In this document: one piece after another, positions 8,547 to 18,643 of the stretch
Layout: the number at the start of each line of letters is the position of its first letter
How positions within the stretch are numbered: position 1 is the first letter of the stretch
DNA from: Nonomuraea antri
GTDB lineage: Bacteria; Actinomycetota; Actinomycetes; Streptosporangiales; Streptosporangiaceae
Reading direction: 5' to 3'
DNA length: 64,000 bases
NCBI RefSeq assembly: GCF_013283785.1
Contig: NZ_JABCPZ010000011.1
Coordinates: 1 to 64,000, forward strand
The notes under the pieces: model-generated
Database searches by the model: none
What the model saw: only the letters and a program-made list of their open reading frames with translations
What the model was told of the DNA's origin: nothing
Program-made: the position numbers and the translations under genes

Positions 8547-9125
8547 TCAGCGGACGATCTTGGTCTTGACCTTCTTGGCGAAGAACCACGTCTGGAAGCC
8601 GCCGAGGCGGTCGATCTCTTCCTTGTCCAGGTTCTCCATGCCGGTAGGCACGTCATAGACGTCGGCACCGAGCGTCGCGGTGACCGTGCCCTTGGTGCCC
8701 GGCTTCAGGGTGACCGTGATGTCCAGCCAGTCGGTGTCACCCTTCTCCAGAACCCACGGCCCCCAGCACCAGAAGCCCTCGCGGTCGAAGAAGCACTCGG
8801 TGTCCTCTTCGGCCCGCCACGTGACGGTGGACTTGATGCCCTTCGGCAGTCGTCCGCCCAGCCAGTAGCGGTCGGCCTGGTGCGGGCCGAGGTTCTCGAC
8901 GTCGATCTTGTAAGTGATCTTGCGGCCGGCCTTGACGGCCTTGGGCGCCTTCACGCTCACGGCGAATTCGGAGTAGGGGTCCTCCGCCTGAACCGCGGCG
9001 GCGGTGACGGCGGAGGCAGCGATCGGGGTCGTGGTCGTGGCGGCGGCGGCCGGGATCACCGGGACGATCAGCGCGGCGGCGGCGAGCAGAGCGCCGACGG
9101 CGGTCTTGGAGAGAGGGGTGCGCAT
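8547..9125 (-). CDS. Small secreted DUF11-like protein, paralog A
   Basis: 192 residues with a signal peptide (~1-29, MRTPLSKTAVGALL...AAAA). The mature part resembles a single DUF11/OmcB-like beta domain: DVENLGPHQADRYWLGGRLPKGI, two cysteines around FWCWGPWVLEKGDTDWL, then TVTLKPGTKGTVTATLG. A family-specific tail follows: VPTGMENLDKEEIDRLG and KKVKTKIVR. The same layout recurs in the proteins at 9153-9689 and 13379-14047. It starts 27 nt after the stop of paralog B and is probably co-transcribed with it. The two cysteines likely form a disulfide outside the cell. Role unknown. Confidence 0.8.
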   Translation of the reverse strand: MRTPLSKTAVGALLAAAALIVPVIPAAAATTTTPIAASAVTAAAVQAEDPYSEFAVSVKAPKAVKAGRKITYKIDVENLGPHQADRYWLGGRLPKGIKSTVTWRAEEDTECFFDREGFWCWGPWVLEKGDTDWLDITVTLKPGTKGTVTATLGADVYDVPTGMENLDKEEIDRLGGFQTWFFAKKVKTKIVR

Positions 9126-9152
9126 CGAAGTTCTCCTGCGACGGTCGTCCGG

Positions 9153-9689
9153 CTAGCGGACGATCTTGGTCTTGATCTTCTTGCTGAAGAACCACTTCTT
9201 GAAGCCGAGGCGGTCGATCTCTTCCCTGTCCAGGTTCTCCATGCCGGTCGGCACGTCCCAGACGATGGCGCCGAGCTCGGCCGTCGCGGTGCCCCTGGTG
9301 CTCTTGTTGAGCGCCAGGTGGATCGTCAGCCAGTCGCTGTCGCCCTTCTCCAGAACCCAGGGGCCCCAGCACCAGAACTGGCGGGAGGAGTACTCACACT
9401 GGGTGCCCTTGGGCGCGTTGTAGTAGACCTTGCTCTTGATGCCCTTGGGCAGGATGCCGCCGACCCAGTAGTAGTCGGCGGTGTGCGGGCCGGTGTTCGT
9501 GATCTTCAGGTTGTACCGGATCTTGTCACCGGCCATCACCTTCTTGGGGCCCTTGACGCTGACCGCCATCACGGAGAAGGGGTCGTCGAGCTTGGCGGCC
9601 GGGGCCGCGGCGGCGGCGGGGGCGGCCGGGATGGCCAGCGCGCCGGCGAACAGCGCGAGGGCCGCGGCCTTCGCGAAGGAGTTGCGCAT
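9153..9689 (-). CDS. Small secreted DUF11-like protein, paralog B
   Basis: 178 residues, signal peptide ~1-26. Shares with paralog A the NTGPHTADYYWVGGILPKGI segment, CEYSSRQFWCWGPWVLEKGDSDWL, the TGMENLDREEIDRLG motif and the C-terminal KKIKTKIVR. First gene of a probable two-gene leftward unit with paralog A. Its upstream region carries the TTTGC direct repeat (9768-9784) that is also found before the third paralog. No enzymatic motif is visible. Confidence 0.8.
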   Translation of the reverse strand: MRNSFAKAAALALFAGALAIPAAPAAAAAPAAKLDDPFSVMAVSVKGPKKVMAGDKIRYNLKITNTGPHTADYYWVGGILPKGIKSKVYYNAPKGTQCEYSSRQFWCWGPWVLEKGDSDWLTIHLALNKSTRGTATAELGAIVWDVPTGMENLDREEIDRLGFKKWFFSKKIKTKIVR

Positions 9690-9767
9690 TCAAACGTCTC
9701 CGGGGAGGAAGTGGACGGGGACGTAAGCGAACCAGCCCCCGCAAATGTCGGCTTTTCCTATCACGAA

Positions 9768-9784
9768 GGCAAAATGATTGCAAA
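9768..9784 (-). promoter_or_regulatory. TTTGC-N6-TTTGCC direct repeat upstream of paralog B
   Basis: Read on the minus strand: TTTGC, six bases, TTTGCC, an 11-bp period. The same arrangement lies before the 13379-14047 gene at 14101-14117. Confidence 0.5.
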
Positions 9785-9789
9785 GAACT

Positions 9790-10857
9790 TTAATCCAGGA
9801 CCAAATGCGTGTCGCCGAACTCGTGCCACAGATATCCCGCCCGCAACGCCTCCTCGTAGGCCAGGGCCAGGGCGTGCTCGCCCGCGATCGCGGTCAGCAT
9901 CAGCAGGTGGCTGGACCTGGGCTCGTGCAGTCCGGTGATCAACCCGGTCACCGCGCGGACGCCGGACTCGGGCGTCACGATGTGCCTGGTCCAGCCGGTG
10001 GCGGCGGCCACGCGCCCGTCCCGGCCGACCGCCGATTCCAGCGCACGGACGACCGTCGTGCCCGCCGCGATCACCCGGTTGCCGCTCCGCCTGGCCAGGT
10101 TCACCAGCCGGGCGGTCGAGTGCGGGACGTCGTAGCGTTCGGCGTACGGGGGCTCGTCCTTTTCCGGTGAGGCCACGCCGGTGTGCAACGTGATCGGCGC
10201 GATCGTCACGCCGCGGGCGACCAGTGCCGTCACAAGATCGGCGCTGAACGGCCGGCCCGCGCTGGGCATCTCCGCACTGCCCGGCACGGTGCCGAAAATC
10301 GTCTGATACGCCGAGATCGGCCAATCTTGATCGACATAGGAGTAGCGAATCGGCACGCCGTACTCGTTCAGGTACGCCTCCACGTCCCGGTCGAGCGCCG
10401 CCCGCCACAACCGGGGCGTCTCGCGGTCGATGAGCCGCAGCGTCGCCCGTCCCGGCAGCGGCAGCCACTCGCCGGGCTCGCCACCCCGGTAGGGCTCCGA
10501 CGACTTCGCGGTACGGCGGCGCAGCTCCACCAGCCACGTGCCGTCCTCGCGGGCGGTCGAGAAGTGCACCGCGAGCCGATCCAGCCGGACGGCGGCGGGC
10601 AGCGTCGCCGAGTTGTTGACCACGACCAGGTCCCCGGGGTTCAGCAGCCCGGGCAGGTCGGCGAAGCGGTGATGCTCGGGCGGCAGGTCGCCGCTGGAGA
10701 CGAGCATCCTGACGCCGTCCCTGGCCAGGCCCCTGGCCTCGGGCGGCTCGTGCGCCGACAGCGCGGCCGGCAACACGAACTCGAGTCCACCCGCCAGCCT
10801 CTCGGACAGTCCCCCCGACAGGCCGCCCGACAGGCCGCCCGACACCGCCGCGGTCAT
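9790..10857 (-). CDS. queA: S-adenosylmethionine:tRNA ribosyltransferase-isomerase (QueA family)
   Basis: QueA transfers and isomerises the ribose of SAM onto preQ1 in tRNA to give epoxyqueuosine. 355 residues. Family segments visible: NPGDLVVVNNSATLPAAV, SAGRPFSADLV, APITLHTGV, ERYDVP, GTTVVRALES and TGLITGLHEPRSSHLLMLTAI. The ATG at 10857 overlaps the stop of the upstream SDR gene as ATGA. The N-terminus carries SGGL tandem repeats from a 12-bp DNA repeat. No tgt or queG lies nearby, so the pathway context is missing. The SDR partner raises the possibility of a different substrate. Confidence 0.85.
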   Translation of the reverse strand: MTAAVSGGLSGGLSGGLSERLAGGLEFVLPAALSAHEPPEARGLARDGVRMLVSSGDLPPEHHRFADLPGLLNPGDLVVVNNSATLPAAVRLDRLAVHFSTAREDGTWLVELRRRTAKSSEPYRGGEPGEWLPLPGRATLRLIDRETPRLWRAALDRDVEAYLNEYGVPIRYSYVDQDWPISAYQTIFGTVPGSAEMPSAGRPFSADLVTALVARGVTIAPITLHTGVASPEKDEPPYAERYDVPHSTARLVNLARRSGNRVIAAGTTVVRALESAVGRDGRVAAATGWTRHIVTPESGVRAVTGLITGLHEPRSSHLLMLTAIAGEHALALAYEEALRAGYLWHEFGDTHLVLD

Positions 10858-11510
10858 TGGAGGCTCACTCTGCCGCTGGCCGGCCTGGCCTGGACCAGGT
10901 CGTGCAGGGCCGCGGCCACCTTGGCCGGGTCGGTCGCGCCGGCCGCCTCCGCCGCCCCGACCGCGTCGGCCAGCATGCGGGTGTTCATCTCGCCCGGATC
11001 GGCCCACCAGACGCGCAGCCCGGGCTCCTCCACGGACAACACGTTCGACAACTGCTCCAGCGCCGCCTTGGTCGCGCCGTAGCCGCCCCAGCCCTCGTAC
11101 GCGCCGGTGGCGGCGTCCGACGTGATGTTGATCACGGCCCCGGAACGGGCGCGCAGGGCGGGCAGCGTGGCCTGGATGAGCGCCAGCGGCGCGGTCACGT
11201 TCGTCTCCAGCAGGACCCTGAACGCCTCCAGCGGGTAGCCGGCCAGCGGCGGCAGCGGCGTCACGCCGAGCCCGCTCGCGTTGTTGACCAGCAGGTCCAG
11301 CTCGGGCGCCGCCTGGGCGAGCCGTGCCACGTGCGCCGGATCGGCCACGTCACCAGGGACGGCGACGGCGTCCAGCTCGGCGGCCACGCGCTCCAGGTCG
11401 GCCGCGCCGCGGGCGGTCAGGACGAGATTCCAGCCCGCACCTGCCAGCGACCTGGCCAGAGCCAGGCCGAGACCGCGGGAAGCGCCGGTGATGAGTGCGG
11501 TGTTCGTCAT
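10854..11510 (-). CDS. Short-chain dehydrogenase/reductase
   Basis: 218-residue classical SDR. Nucleotide-binding TGASRGLG (~8-15), NNAS (~79-82), catalytic Tyr and Lys in GGYGATKAAL, and a shortened substrate loop. The ATG at 11510 has TACCGT 6 nt upstream and no Shine-Dalgarno, so it is probably leaderless. Overlaps queA by 4 nt, so the two are coupled. Divergent from the histidine kinase gene. Substrate unknown. Confidence 0.85.
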   Translation of the reverse strand: MTNTALITGASRGLGLALARSLAGAGWNLVLTARGAADLERVAAELDAVAVPGDVADPAHVARLAQAAPELDLLVNNASGLGVTPLPPLAGYPLEAFRVLLETNVTAPLALIQATLPALRARSGAVINITSDAATGAYEGWGGYGATKAALEQLSNVLSVEEPGLRVWWADPGEMNTRMLADAVGAAEAAGATDPAKVAAALHDLVQARPASGRVSLQ

Positions 11511-11516
11511 GTCTCG

Positions 11517-11522
11517 ACGGTA
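11517..11522 (-). promoter_or_regulatory. -10 hexamer TACCGT, leaderless SDR gene
   Basis: TACCGT on the minus strand, exactly 6 nt before the ATG at 11510; no ribosome-binding site. Confidence 0.5.
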
Positions 11523-11545
11523 GGAACGCCACGCGCGCCGCACAT

Positions 11546-11560
11546 CGGACCGAAGGTCCG
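11546..11560. promoter_or_regulatory. DosR/DevR-like palindrome between SDR and kinase genes
   Basis: CGGACC-GAA-GGTCCG, a perfect 6-bp inverted repeat with a 3-nt centre, in the divergent intergenic region. It resembles the GGGACT...AGTCCC-type boxes of DosR/DevR and related NarL-family regulators. The response regulator at 12739 is the obvious candidate to bind it. Confidence 0.5.
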
Positions 11561-11611
11561 GCCGGCCTGGGCACATCGACCTAGGACCCCGGCCAACGAA
11601 TCGCCGGCCCA

Positions 11612-11617
11612 TAGAGT
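11612..11617 (+). promoter_or_regulatory. -10 hexamer TAGAGT, leaderless histidine kinase gene
   Basis: TAGAGT lies exactly 6 nt before the GTG at 11624; no Shine-Dalgarno sequence. Confidence 0.5.
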
Positions 11618-11623
11618 GGACCC

Positions 11624-12742
11624 GTGACTGCCCCCGACCGAGACGAGATCCTGCAGGCGGTGAGCTCCGCCGTGCTCGCGGTCACCCGCCACCTGTCGGT
11701 GCGCGAGGTGCTCCAGGTCATCGTCCGCTCGGCGCAGCGCCTGCTCGACGCCAGATACGCCGCGCTCGGCGTGCCCGACGACGACGGCTCGTTCGCCGAG
11801 TTCGTCGCGGAAGGGCTGACCGACAAGCAGTGGGACGCCATCGGCCCGCTGCCGAGACAGCATGGCATGCTCGGCGCGATGCTCCGCGACGGGGCCCCGG
11901 CCAGGCTGCCCGACCTGCGCGAAGACCCCAGGTTCGAGTGGTGGCCCAAGGCGCACCCGGTGATGAAGGACTTCCTCGGCGTCCCCATCCGCGACGGCGA
12001 CCAGGTGCTCGGCATCATCTTCCTGGCCAACAAGCGCACCCCGGGCGGGTTCACCCAGGAGGACCAGGACCTGCTCACGCTGTTCGCCGCGCACGCCGCC
12101 ATCGCGCTGGCCAACGCCAGGCTCTACGAGCGCGGCCGCGAGCTGGCCATGCTGGAGGAACGCAACAGGATGGCCCGCGAGCTGCACGACGCGGTCACCC
12201 AGAAGCTGTTCTCGCTCCGGCTCACCGCGCAGGCCGCCGCGACCATGCTGGAGAGCGCGCCGGAGCGGGCCGCCGTCGAGCTCGAACGCGTCCAGCGCCT
12301 GGCCGGCGAGGCCCTGGCCGAGCTGCGCGCGGTGATCGTGGAGCTGCGCCCGGCCGAGCTCGACCGCCACGGGCTGGCCGAGACGCTGCGCAAGCACGTG
12401 CGCCTGCTCGACCGGCTGCATCAGGCGCGGGTCACGTTCGAGGGCGAGGAGCTGCCGCCGGTCGAGTCCGCGGTGGAGGTGGCCGTGCTGAGAGTGGCCC
12501 AGGAGGCGCTGCACAACGCGCTGAGGCACTCGGGCGCCGCGAACGTGTCGGTGCGCCTGGCCTACGCGGGCGGCAAGCTGGTGCTGACCGTCCACGACGA
12601 CGGCGGCGGCTTCGAGCAGACGGAGTCACGCGGGCTCGGCCTGGTGTCGATGAGTGACAGGGCCGAATCGGTGGGCGGCGTCATGACCGTCGCCTCGGCC
12701 CCCGGCGAAGGGACCACGGTGAGCGTGGAGGTGGGCGTGTGA
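11624..12742 (+). CDS. GAF-domain histidine kinase, DevS/DosS-like
   Basis: 372-residue cytosolic sensor kinase: one GAF domain (~10-165), HisKA_3 dimerisation/phosphoacceptor region with His188 in RMARELHDAVTQ, and an HATPase_c domain (EALHNALRHSG; DDGGGF; GLGLVSM). The GAF segment AHPVMKDFLGVPI puts His111 where DosS has its heme ligand in a PPYHPPMRTFLGVPV context, so heme or redox sensing is possible but not shown. GTG start, probably leaderless. Its stop overlaps the regulator's GTG (GTGA at 12739-12742). Confidence 0.9.
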   Translation: MTAPDRDEILQAVSSAVLAVTRHLSVREVLQVIVRSAQRLLDARYAALGVPDDDGSFAEFVAEGLTDKQWDAIGPLPRQHGMLGAMLRDGAPARLPDLREDPRFEWWPKAHPVMKDFLGVPIRDGDQVLGIIFLANKRTPGGFTQEDQDLLTLFAAHAAIALANARLYERGRELAMLEERNRMARELHDAVTQKLFSLRLTAQAAATMLESAPERAAVELERVQRLAGEALAELRAVIVELRPAELDRHGLAETLRKHVRLLDRLHQARVTFEGEELPPVESAVEVAVLRVAQEALHNALRHSGAANVSVRLAYAGGKLVLTVHDDGGGFEQTESRGLGLVSMSDRAESVGGVMTVASAPGEGTTVSVEVGV

Positions 12743-13374
12743 TCCGGGTGCTGATCGCCGACGATCATCCGATCGTCCGGCAGGGCCTGCGGACGTTCCT
12801 CGACCTGCAGGACGACATCACGGTCGTCGGCGAGGCCGCCGACGGCGCGCAGGCGGTGGAGCTGGTCGGCGAGCTGGCCCCCGACGTGCTGCTGCTGGAT
12901 CTGAAGATGCCGGTGCTCGACGGGCTGGGCGCGCTCGGCCGCCTGACCGGGACGCCCACCCGCGTGGTCGTGCTGACCTCGGTGAGCGACCCGTCGGACG
13001 TGGGCCCGGCGATGCGGGCCGGCGCCGCCGGATTCCTGTACAAGGACGTCGATCCGCCGGCGTTGGTGCAGGCTGTCCGTGCCGTGCACGGGGGGCAGGT
13101 GCTACTGGCGCCCGAAGCCGCGGAGGCCATGATGACCTCTGGGCCGGCCTCGGGAAACGGCTCGTCGCCCGCACCGGCGCCGGTCCCGCTGACCGAGCGC
13201 GAACGCGAAGTGCTCGCGCTGATCGCGGCCGGCCGGTCCAACAGGGAGATCGCCAGGAGCCTGGCCGTCGCGGAGAAGACGGTCAAGACCCACGTGTCGA
13301 ACGTGCTGATGAAACTCGGCGTGCAGGACCGGACCCAGGCCGCGCTCTACGCTGTGAAACACGGCCTGGGCTGA
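12739..13374 (+). CDS. NarL/FixJ-family response regulator
   Basis: 211 residues: receiver domain with phosphoacceptor Asp54 (LLLDLKMPVLDG), conserved Thr and Lys (VVVLTSVS; LYKDVDPP), then a linker and a LuxR-type HTH (LTEREREVLALIAAGRSNREIA ... VKTHVSNVLMKL). Cognate partner of the overlapping kinase gene. The DosR-like palindrome at 11546-11560 suggests it controls its own operon and/or the divergent SDR-queA pair. Ends 4 bp from the convergent secreted-protein gene. Confidence 0.93.
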   Translation: MIRVLIADDHPIVRQGLRTFLDLQDDITVVGEAADGAQAVELVGELAPDVLLLDLKMPVLDGLGALGRLTGTPTRVVVLTSVSDPSDVGPAMRAGAAGFLYKDVDPPALVQAVRAVHGGQVLLAPEAAEAMMTSGPASGNGSSPAPAPVPLTEREREVLALIAAGRSNREIARSLAVAEKTVKTHVSNVLMKLGVQDRTQAALYAVKHGLG

Positions 13375-13378
13375 AGGA

Positions 13379-14047
13379 TCAGGTGTCCTTCTTCTTGTTC
13401 GATTCCTCGTGGCTGGACGGCGGGTTGAAGTTCTGGACCGGCGGCGGCGGGGTCCAGGTGCTGGTGGGCTTGCGCGGCGGCGTGACGATCTTCGTCTTCA
13501 CCGTCTTGAGCCAGGAGTAGCCCTTGATGCCCAGGCGCTCCAGCTCCTCCTTGTCGATGTTCTCCATGCCCTGGTCGACGTCGTAGGAGATGATGCCGAG
13601 CTTGGCCGTGGCCACGCCCTTGGTGCCGGGCTTGAGCGTCACCTGGAAGTTGAGCCAGTCGGTGTCGCCCTTCTCCAGGGCGTACTGTCCCCAGCACCAG
13701 AACATCCGGCCTTCCCAGGTGCACTTGGTGCCCTTGGGGCCGCCCCAGCGCAGCTTGGACACCACGCCGGTGGGCACCTGGCCGCCGATCCAGTAGTAGT
13801 CGGCGTAGTGCGGGCCGAGGTTTTTGGCCTTGAGGTAATACGTGATCTTTCCGCCGCGCTTGGTGGCCTTGGTGTGCTTCACGCTGATCTTGAAGCGCGA
13901 GTACGGATCCTTGGCGGCCACGGCCTTGGCCTGCGCAACCGGCGCCGCGGCGAGCGGCGCGGCGGCGGCCGCACCACTCTGTGTGGCGGCCACCAGCGGC
14001 GTGGCGATGAGAGCGCTCGTTAAGAGCGAGGTGAAGCTTCTACGCAT
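13379..14047 (-). CDS. Small secreted DUF11-like protein, paralog C with extended tail
   Basis: 222 residues with a signal peptide (~1-26). Carries the family core: AKNLGPHYADYYWIGGQVPTGV, CTWEGRMFWCWGQYALEKGDTDWL, TLKPGTKGVATAKLG, QGMENIDKEELERLG, KTVKTKIV. Unlike paralogs A and B it continues with a Pro/Thr/Asn-rich, then charged tail (~188-222). The tail could be a wall- or partner-binding extension. Divergent from the WD40 kinase gene and convergent with the response regulator. Confidence 0.8.
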   Translation of the reverse strand: MRRSFTSLLTSALIATPLVAATQSGAAAAAPLAAAPVAQAKAVAAKDPYSRFKISVKHTKATKRGGKITYYLKAKNLGPHYADYYWIGGQVPTGVVSKLRWGGPKGTKCTWEGRMFWCWGQYALEKGDTDWLNFQVTLKPGTKGVATAKLGIISYDVDQGMENIDKEELERLGIKGYSWLKTVKTKIVTPPRKPTSTWTPPPPVQNFNPPSSHEESNKKKDT

Positions 14048-14100
14048 GTGACGGCTCCCCGTGCTGGAAATCCCCGATCATCTCCACGATTATTGCGTAG

Positions 14101-14117
14101 GGCAAATATTTCGCAAA
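14101..14117 (-). promoter_or_regulatory. TTTGC-N6-TTTGCC direct repeat upstream of paralog C
   Basis: Minus-strand TTTGC, six bases, TTTGCC, matching the site before paralog B in sequence and spacing. Confidence 0.5.
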
Positions 14118-14213
14118 AGAGCGTTGATCTTTCGTGACCTGGGGTGGCTTGCGCCGGTCGGCGCGAGCCGACCACGCTTGCTACGGGGGTCTAGCGTTGA
14201 GGGGGAGGACGAG

Positions 14214-16967
<2,754 letters not shown>

Positions 16968-16971
16968 GCGG

Positions 16972-17691
16972 TCACTGGTTCCTGAGCGGCTCGAAGATCG
17001 CGTGGTGTGCGGCCACGAGCGCCCGGCGCACCGCGCGGTCCAGCTCGCGCAGCGCCGAGCCGCGCACCGCGATCTGCCCGGTGGTCAGCCCGCGCTCGTC
17101 GGCCAGCTCCAGCACCGCCGACAGCCGGGTGGCCAGGGTCGACACCCGGTGCGCGCGGGCCGGGTAGCCGGGCGCGAGCTCGCCGCCGAGCCGTCCGAGC
17201 CGCTCCGGACGCTCTTGCGACGGCCCGTCGACCGAGGTCAGCGCCTCGGTCGCGGCCCGCATCGCCATCGTCAGCTCCCGTTCGGCCTCGGCCAGCGAGG
17301 GCAGGTCGTGGCGTACCGGGCCGCATTCCTGCACGGACAGGCGTATTCCGACGTAGGAGGAGCCGCGCAGGTCGAGCCCGGGCACCAGCCCGAGACAACG
17401 GTCGGGCAGGACGGCGATCACGGCCTGACCGGCGTCGACCGCGGCCGAGTTGAACGGCGGCGGCCCGGACAGCCCGAGCGGGTCGCCGGGCGCGGGCAGG
17501 GCAAGTCTCAGCTCACGCAGGCCGTCGGCGCGCAGCTCGGCCAGATATCTCCGCAAGGGCAGCTCGCCGGCCACGACGGGCCCGCCGACGGCCTCGACGC
17601 GGTCGGCGGCCTCGTCGAGACCGACATGACCGGCCAGCCAGGCGTTGCCCCAGGCGACCAGCGGGGGACAGACAGGCGATTCAGGGCGCAC
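16972..17691 (-). CDS. Conserved actinobacterial protein of unknown function
   Basis: 239 residues, no membrane helix or signal peptide. Leu/Ala/Arg-rich; contains AVLPDRCLGLVPGLDLRGSS and a C-terminal helical stretch rich in Arg/Ala. I recognise no catalytic motif. GTG start with TATCGT 6 nt upstream, hence probably leaderless. Convergent with the kinase gene (4-nt gap) and divergent from the ABC ATPase at 17760. Confidence 0.75.
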   Translation of the reverse strand: MRPESPVCPPLVAWGNAWLAGHVGLDEAADRVEAVGGPVVAGELPLRRYLAELRADGLRELRLALPAPGDPLGLSGPPPFNSAAVDAGQAVIAVLPDRCLGLVPGLDLRGSSYVGIRLSVQECGPVRHDLPSLAEAERELTMAMRAATEALTSVDGPSQERPERLGRLGGELAPGYPARAHRVSTLATRLSAVLELADERGLTTGQIAVRGSALRELDRAVRRALVAAHHAIFEPLRNQ

Positions 17692-17697
17692 CGATCC

Positions 17698-17703
17698 ACG
17701 ATA
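17698..17703 (-). promoter_or_regulatory. -10 hexamer TATCGT, leaderless gene 16972-17691
   Basis: TATCGT on the minus strand, 6 nt before the GTG at 17691. Confidence 0.45.
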
Positions 17704-17759
17704 AGCGCTCGCGCTGCAATAGGTTTGTTCCCAGCGATGCTCTCGGAAGGGGAACGGGG

Positions 17760-18548
17760 ATGGGTGGTCAGGTGCTGCGGCTCCAGGACGTCGCCGTCAG
17801 GCGCGACGGGGCGGCTCTGCTACGCGGCATCGACTGGACGGTGAACGAGGACGAGCGGTGGGTCGTCATCGGTCCCAACGGCGCGGGCAAGACCACGTTG
17901 TTGCAGGTCGCGGCCACTTTGTTGTACCCGAGCGAGGGCCTGGTGGAAGTGCTGGGCGAACGGCTGGGGCAGGCCGACGTGTTCGACCTGCGCCCGCGCA
18001 TCGGGCTGGCGAGCGCCGCGCTGGCCGAGCGCATCCCGCCGGAGGAGAAGGTCATCGACCTGGTGCTGACCGCCTCGTACGCCATCATGGGCCGCTGGAC
18101 GGAGGAGTACGACTCCAACGACGTCACCAGGGCGGTCGAGCTGATCGACATGATGGGCGCGGCGCACCTGATCAGGCGCAGGTTCGGCACGCTGTCGGAA
18201 GGCGAGCGCAAGCGCGTGCAGATCGCCCGCGCGCTCATGCCCGACCCGGAGATGCTCCTGCTCGACGAGCCGGCCGCCGGCCTCGACCTGGGCGGCAGGG
18301 AGGACCTGGTGCGGCGCATGTCGATCCTGGCCGGTGACTATCGCGCGCCGACGATGGTGCTGGTGACGCACCACGTCGAGGAGGTGCCGACCGGTTTCAC
18401 CCACGGCCTGCTGCTGCGGCACGGTTCGGTGGTGGCGCAGGGGCCGCTGGAACACGTCATGACGGCCGACAACCTGTCGCGGACGTTCGGCGTGCCGCTG
18501 ACGCTGGAGCGCAGCGCCGAGGGCCGCTGGTACGCCCGCGCCCACTGA
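17760..18548 (+). CDS. ABC transporter ATP-binding protein without a nearby permease
   Basis: 262 residues. Walker A GPNGAGKTT (~38-46), signature LSEGERKRV (~143-151), Walker B MLLLDEPAAGLD (~165-176), switch His in LVTHHVEE (~201-208). The signature LSEGE and overall length match the ModF/YlmA-like branch of single-domain ATPases. No permease or binding protein is adjacent, so the partner is unknown. RBS GGAAGGGGAA before the start. In many actinomycetes a similar ATPase precedes an NfeD/SPFH pair; here only the SPFH gene follows. Confidence 0.9.
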   Translation: MGGQVLRLQDVAVRRDGAALLRGIDWTVNEDERWVVIGPNGAGKTTLLQVAATLLYPSEGLVEVLGERLGQADVFDLRPRIGLASAALAERIPPEEKVIDLVLTASYAIMGRWTEEYDSNDVTRAVELIDMMGAAHLIRRRFGTLSEGERKRVQIARALMPDPEMLLLDEPAAGLDLGGREDLVRRMSILAGDYRAPTMVLVTHHVEEVPTGFTHGLLLRHGSVVAQGPLEHVMTADNLSRTFGVPLTLERSAEGRWYARAH

Positions 18549-18643
18549 ATCACGCTAGATCGCGATTTGGTCGATATCGGCCGCTAAAAGCAGAAACGAA
18601 ATATCATCGGCGAAGTCGGTCCCCTCGGCTTCGGAGCGTCGGC

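Noticed and set aside
10801..10850. 12-bp repeat in queA as a possible CRISPR-like or mobile signature
   Set aside because: Only two to three in-frame copies coding SGGL; a simple microsatellite expansion.
14061..14213. Upstream extension of the WD40 kinase
   Set aside because: The added 51 residues have no family support and the GTG at 14214 has a good ribosome site.
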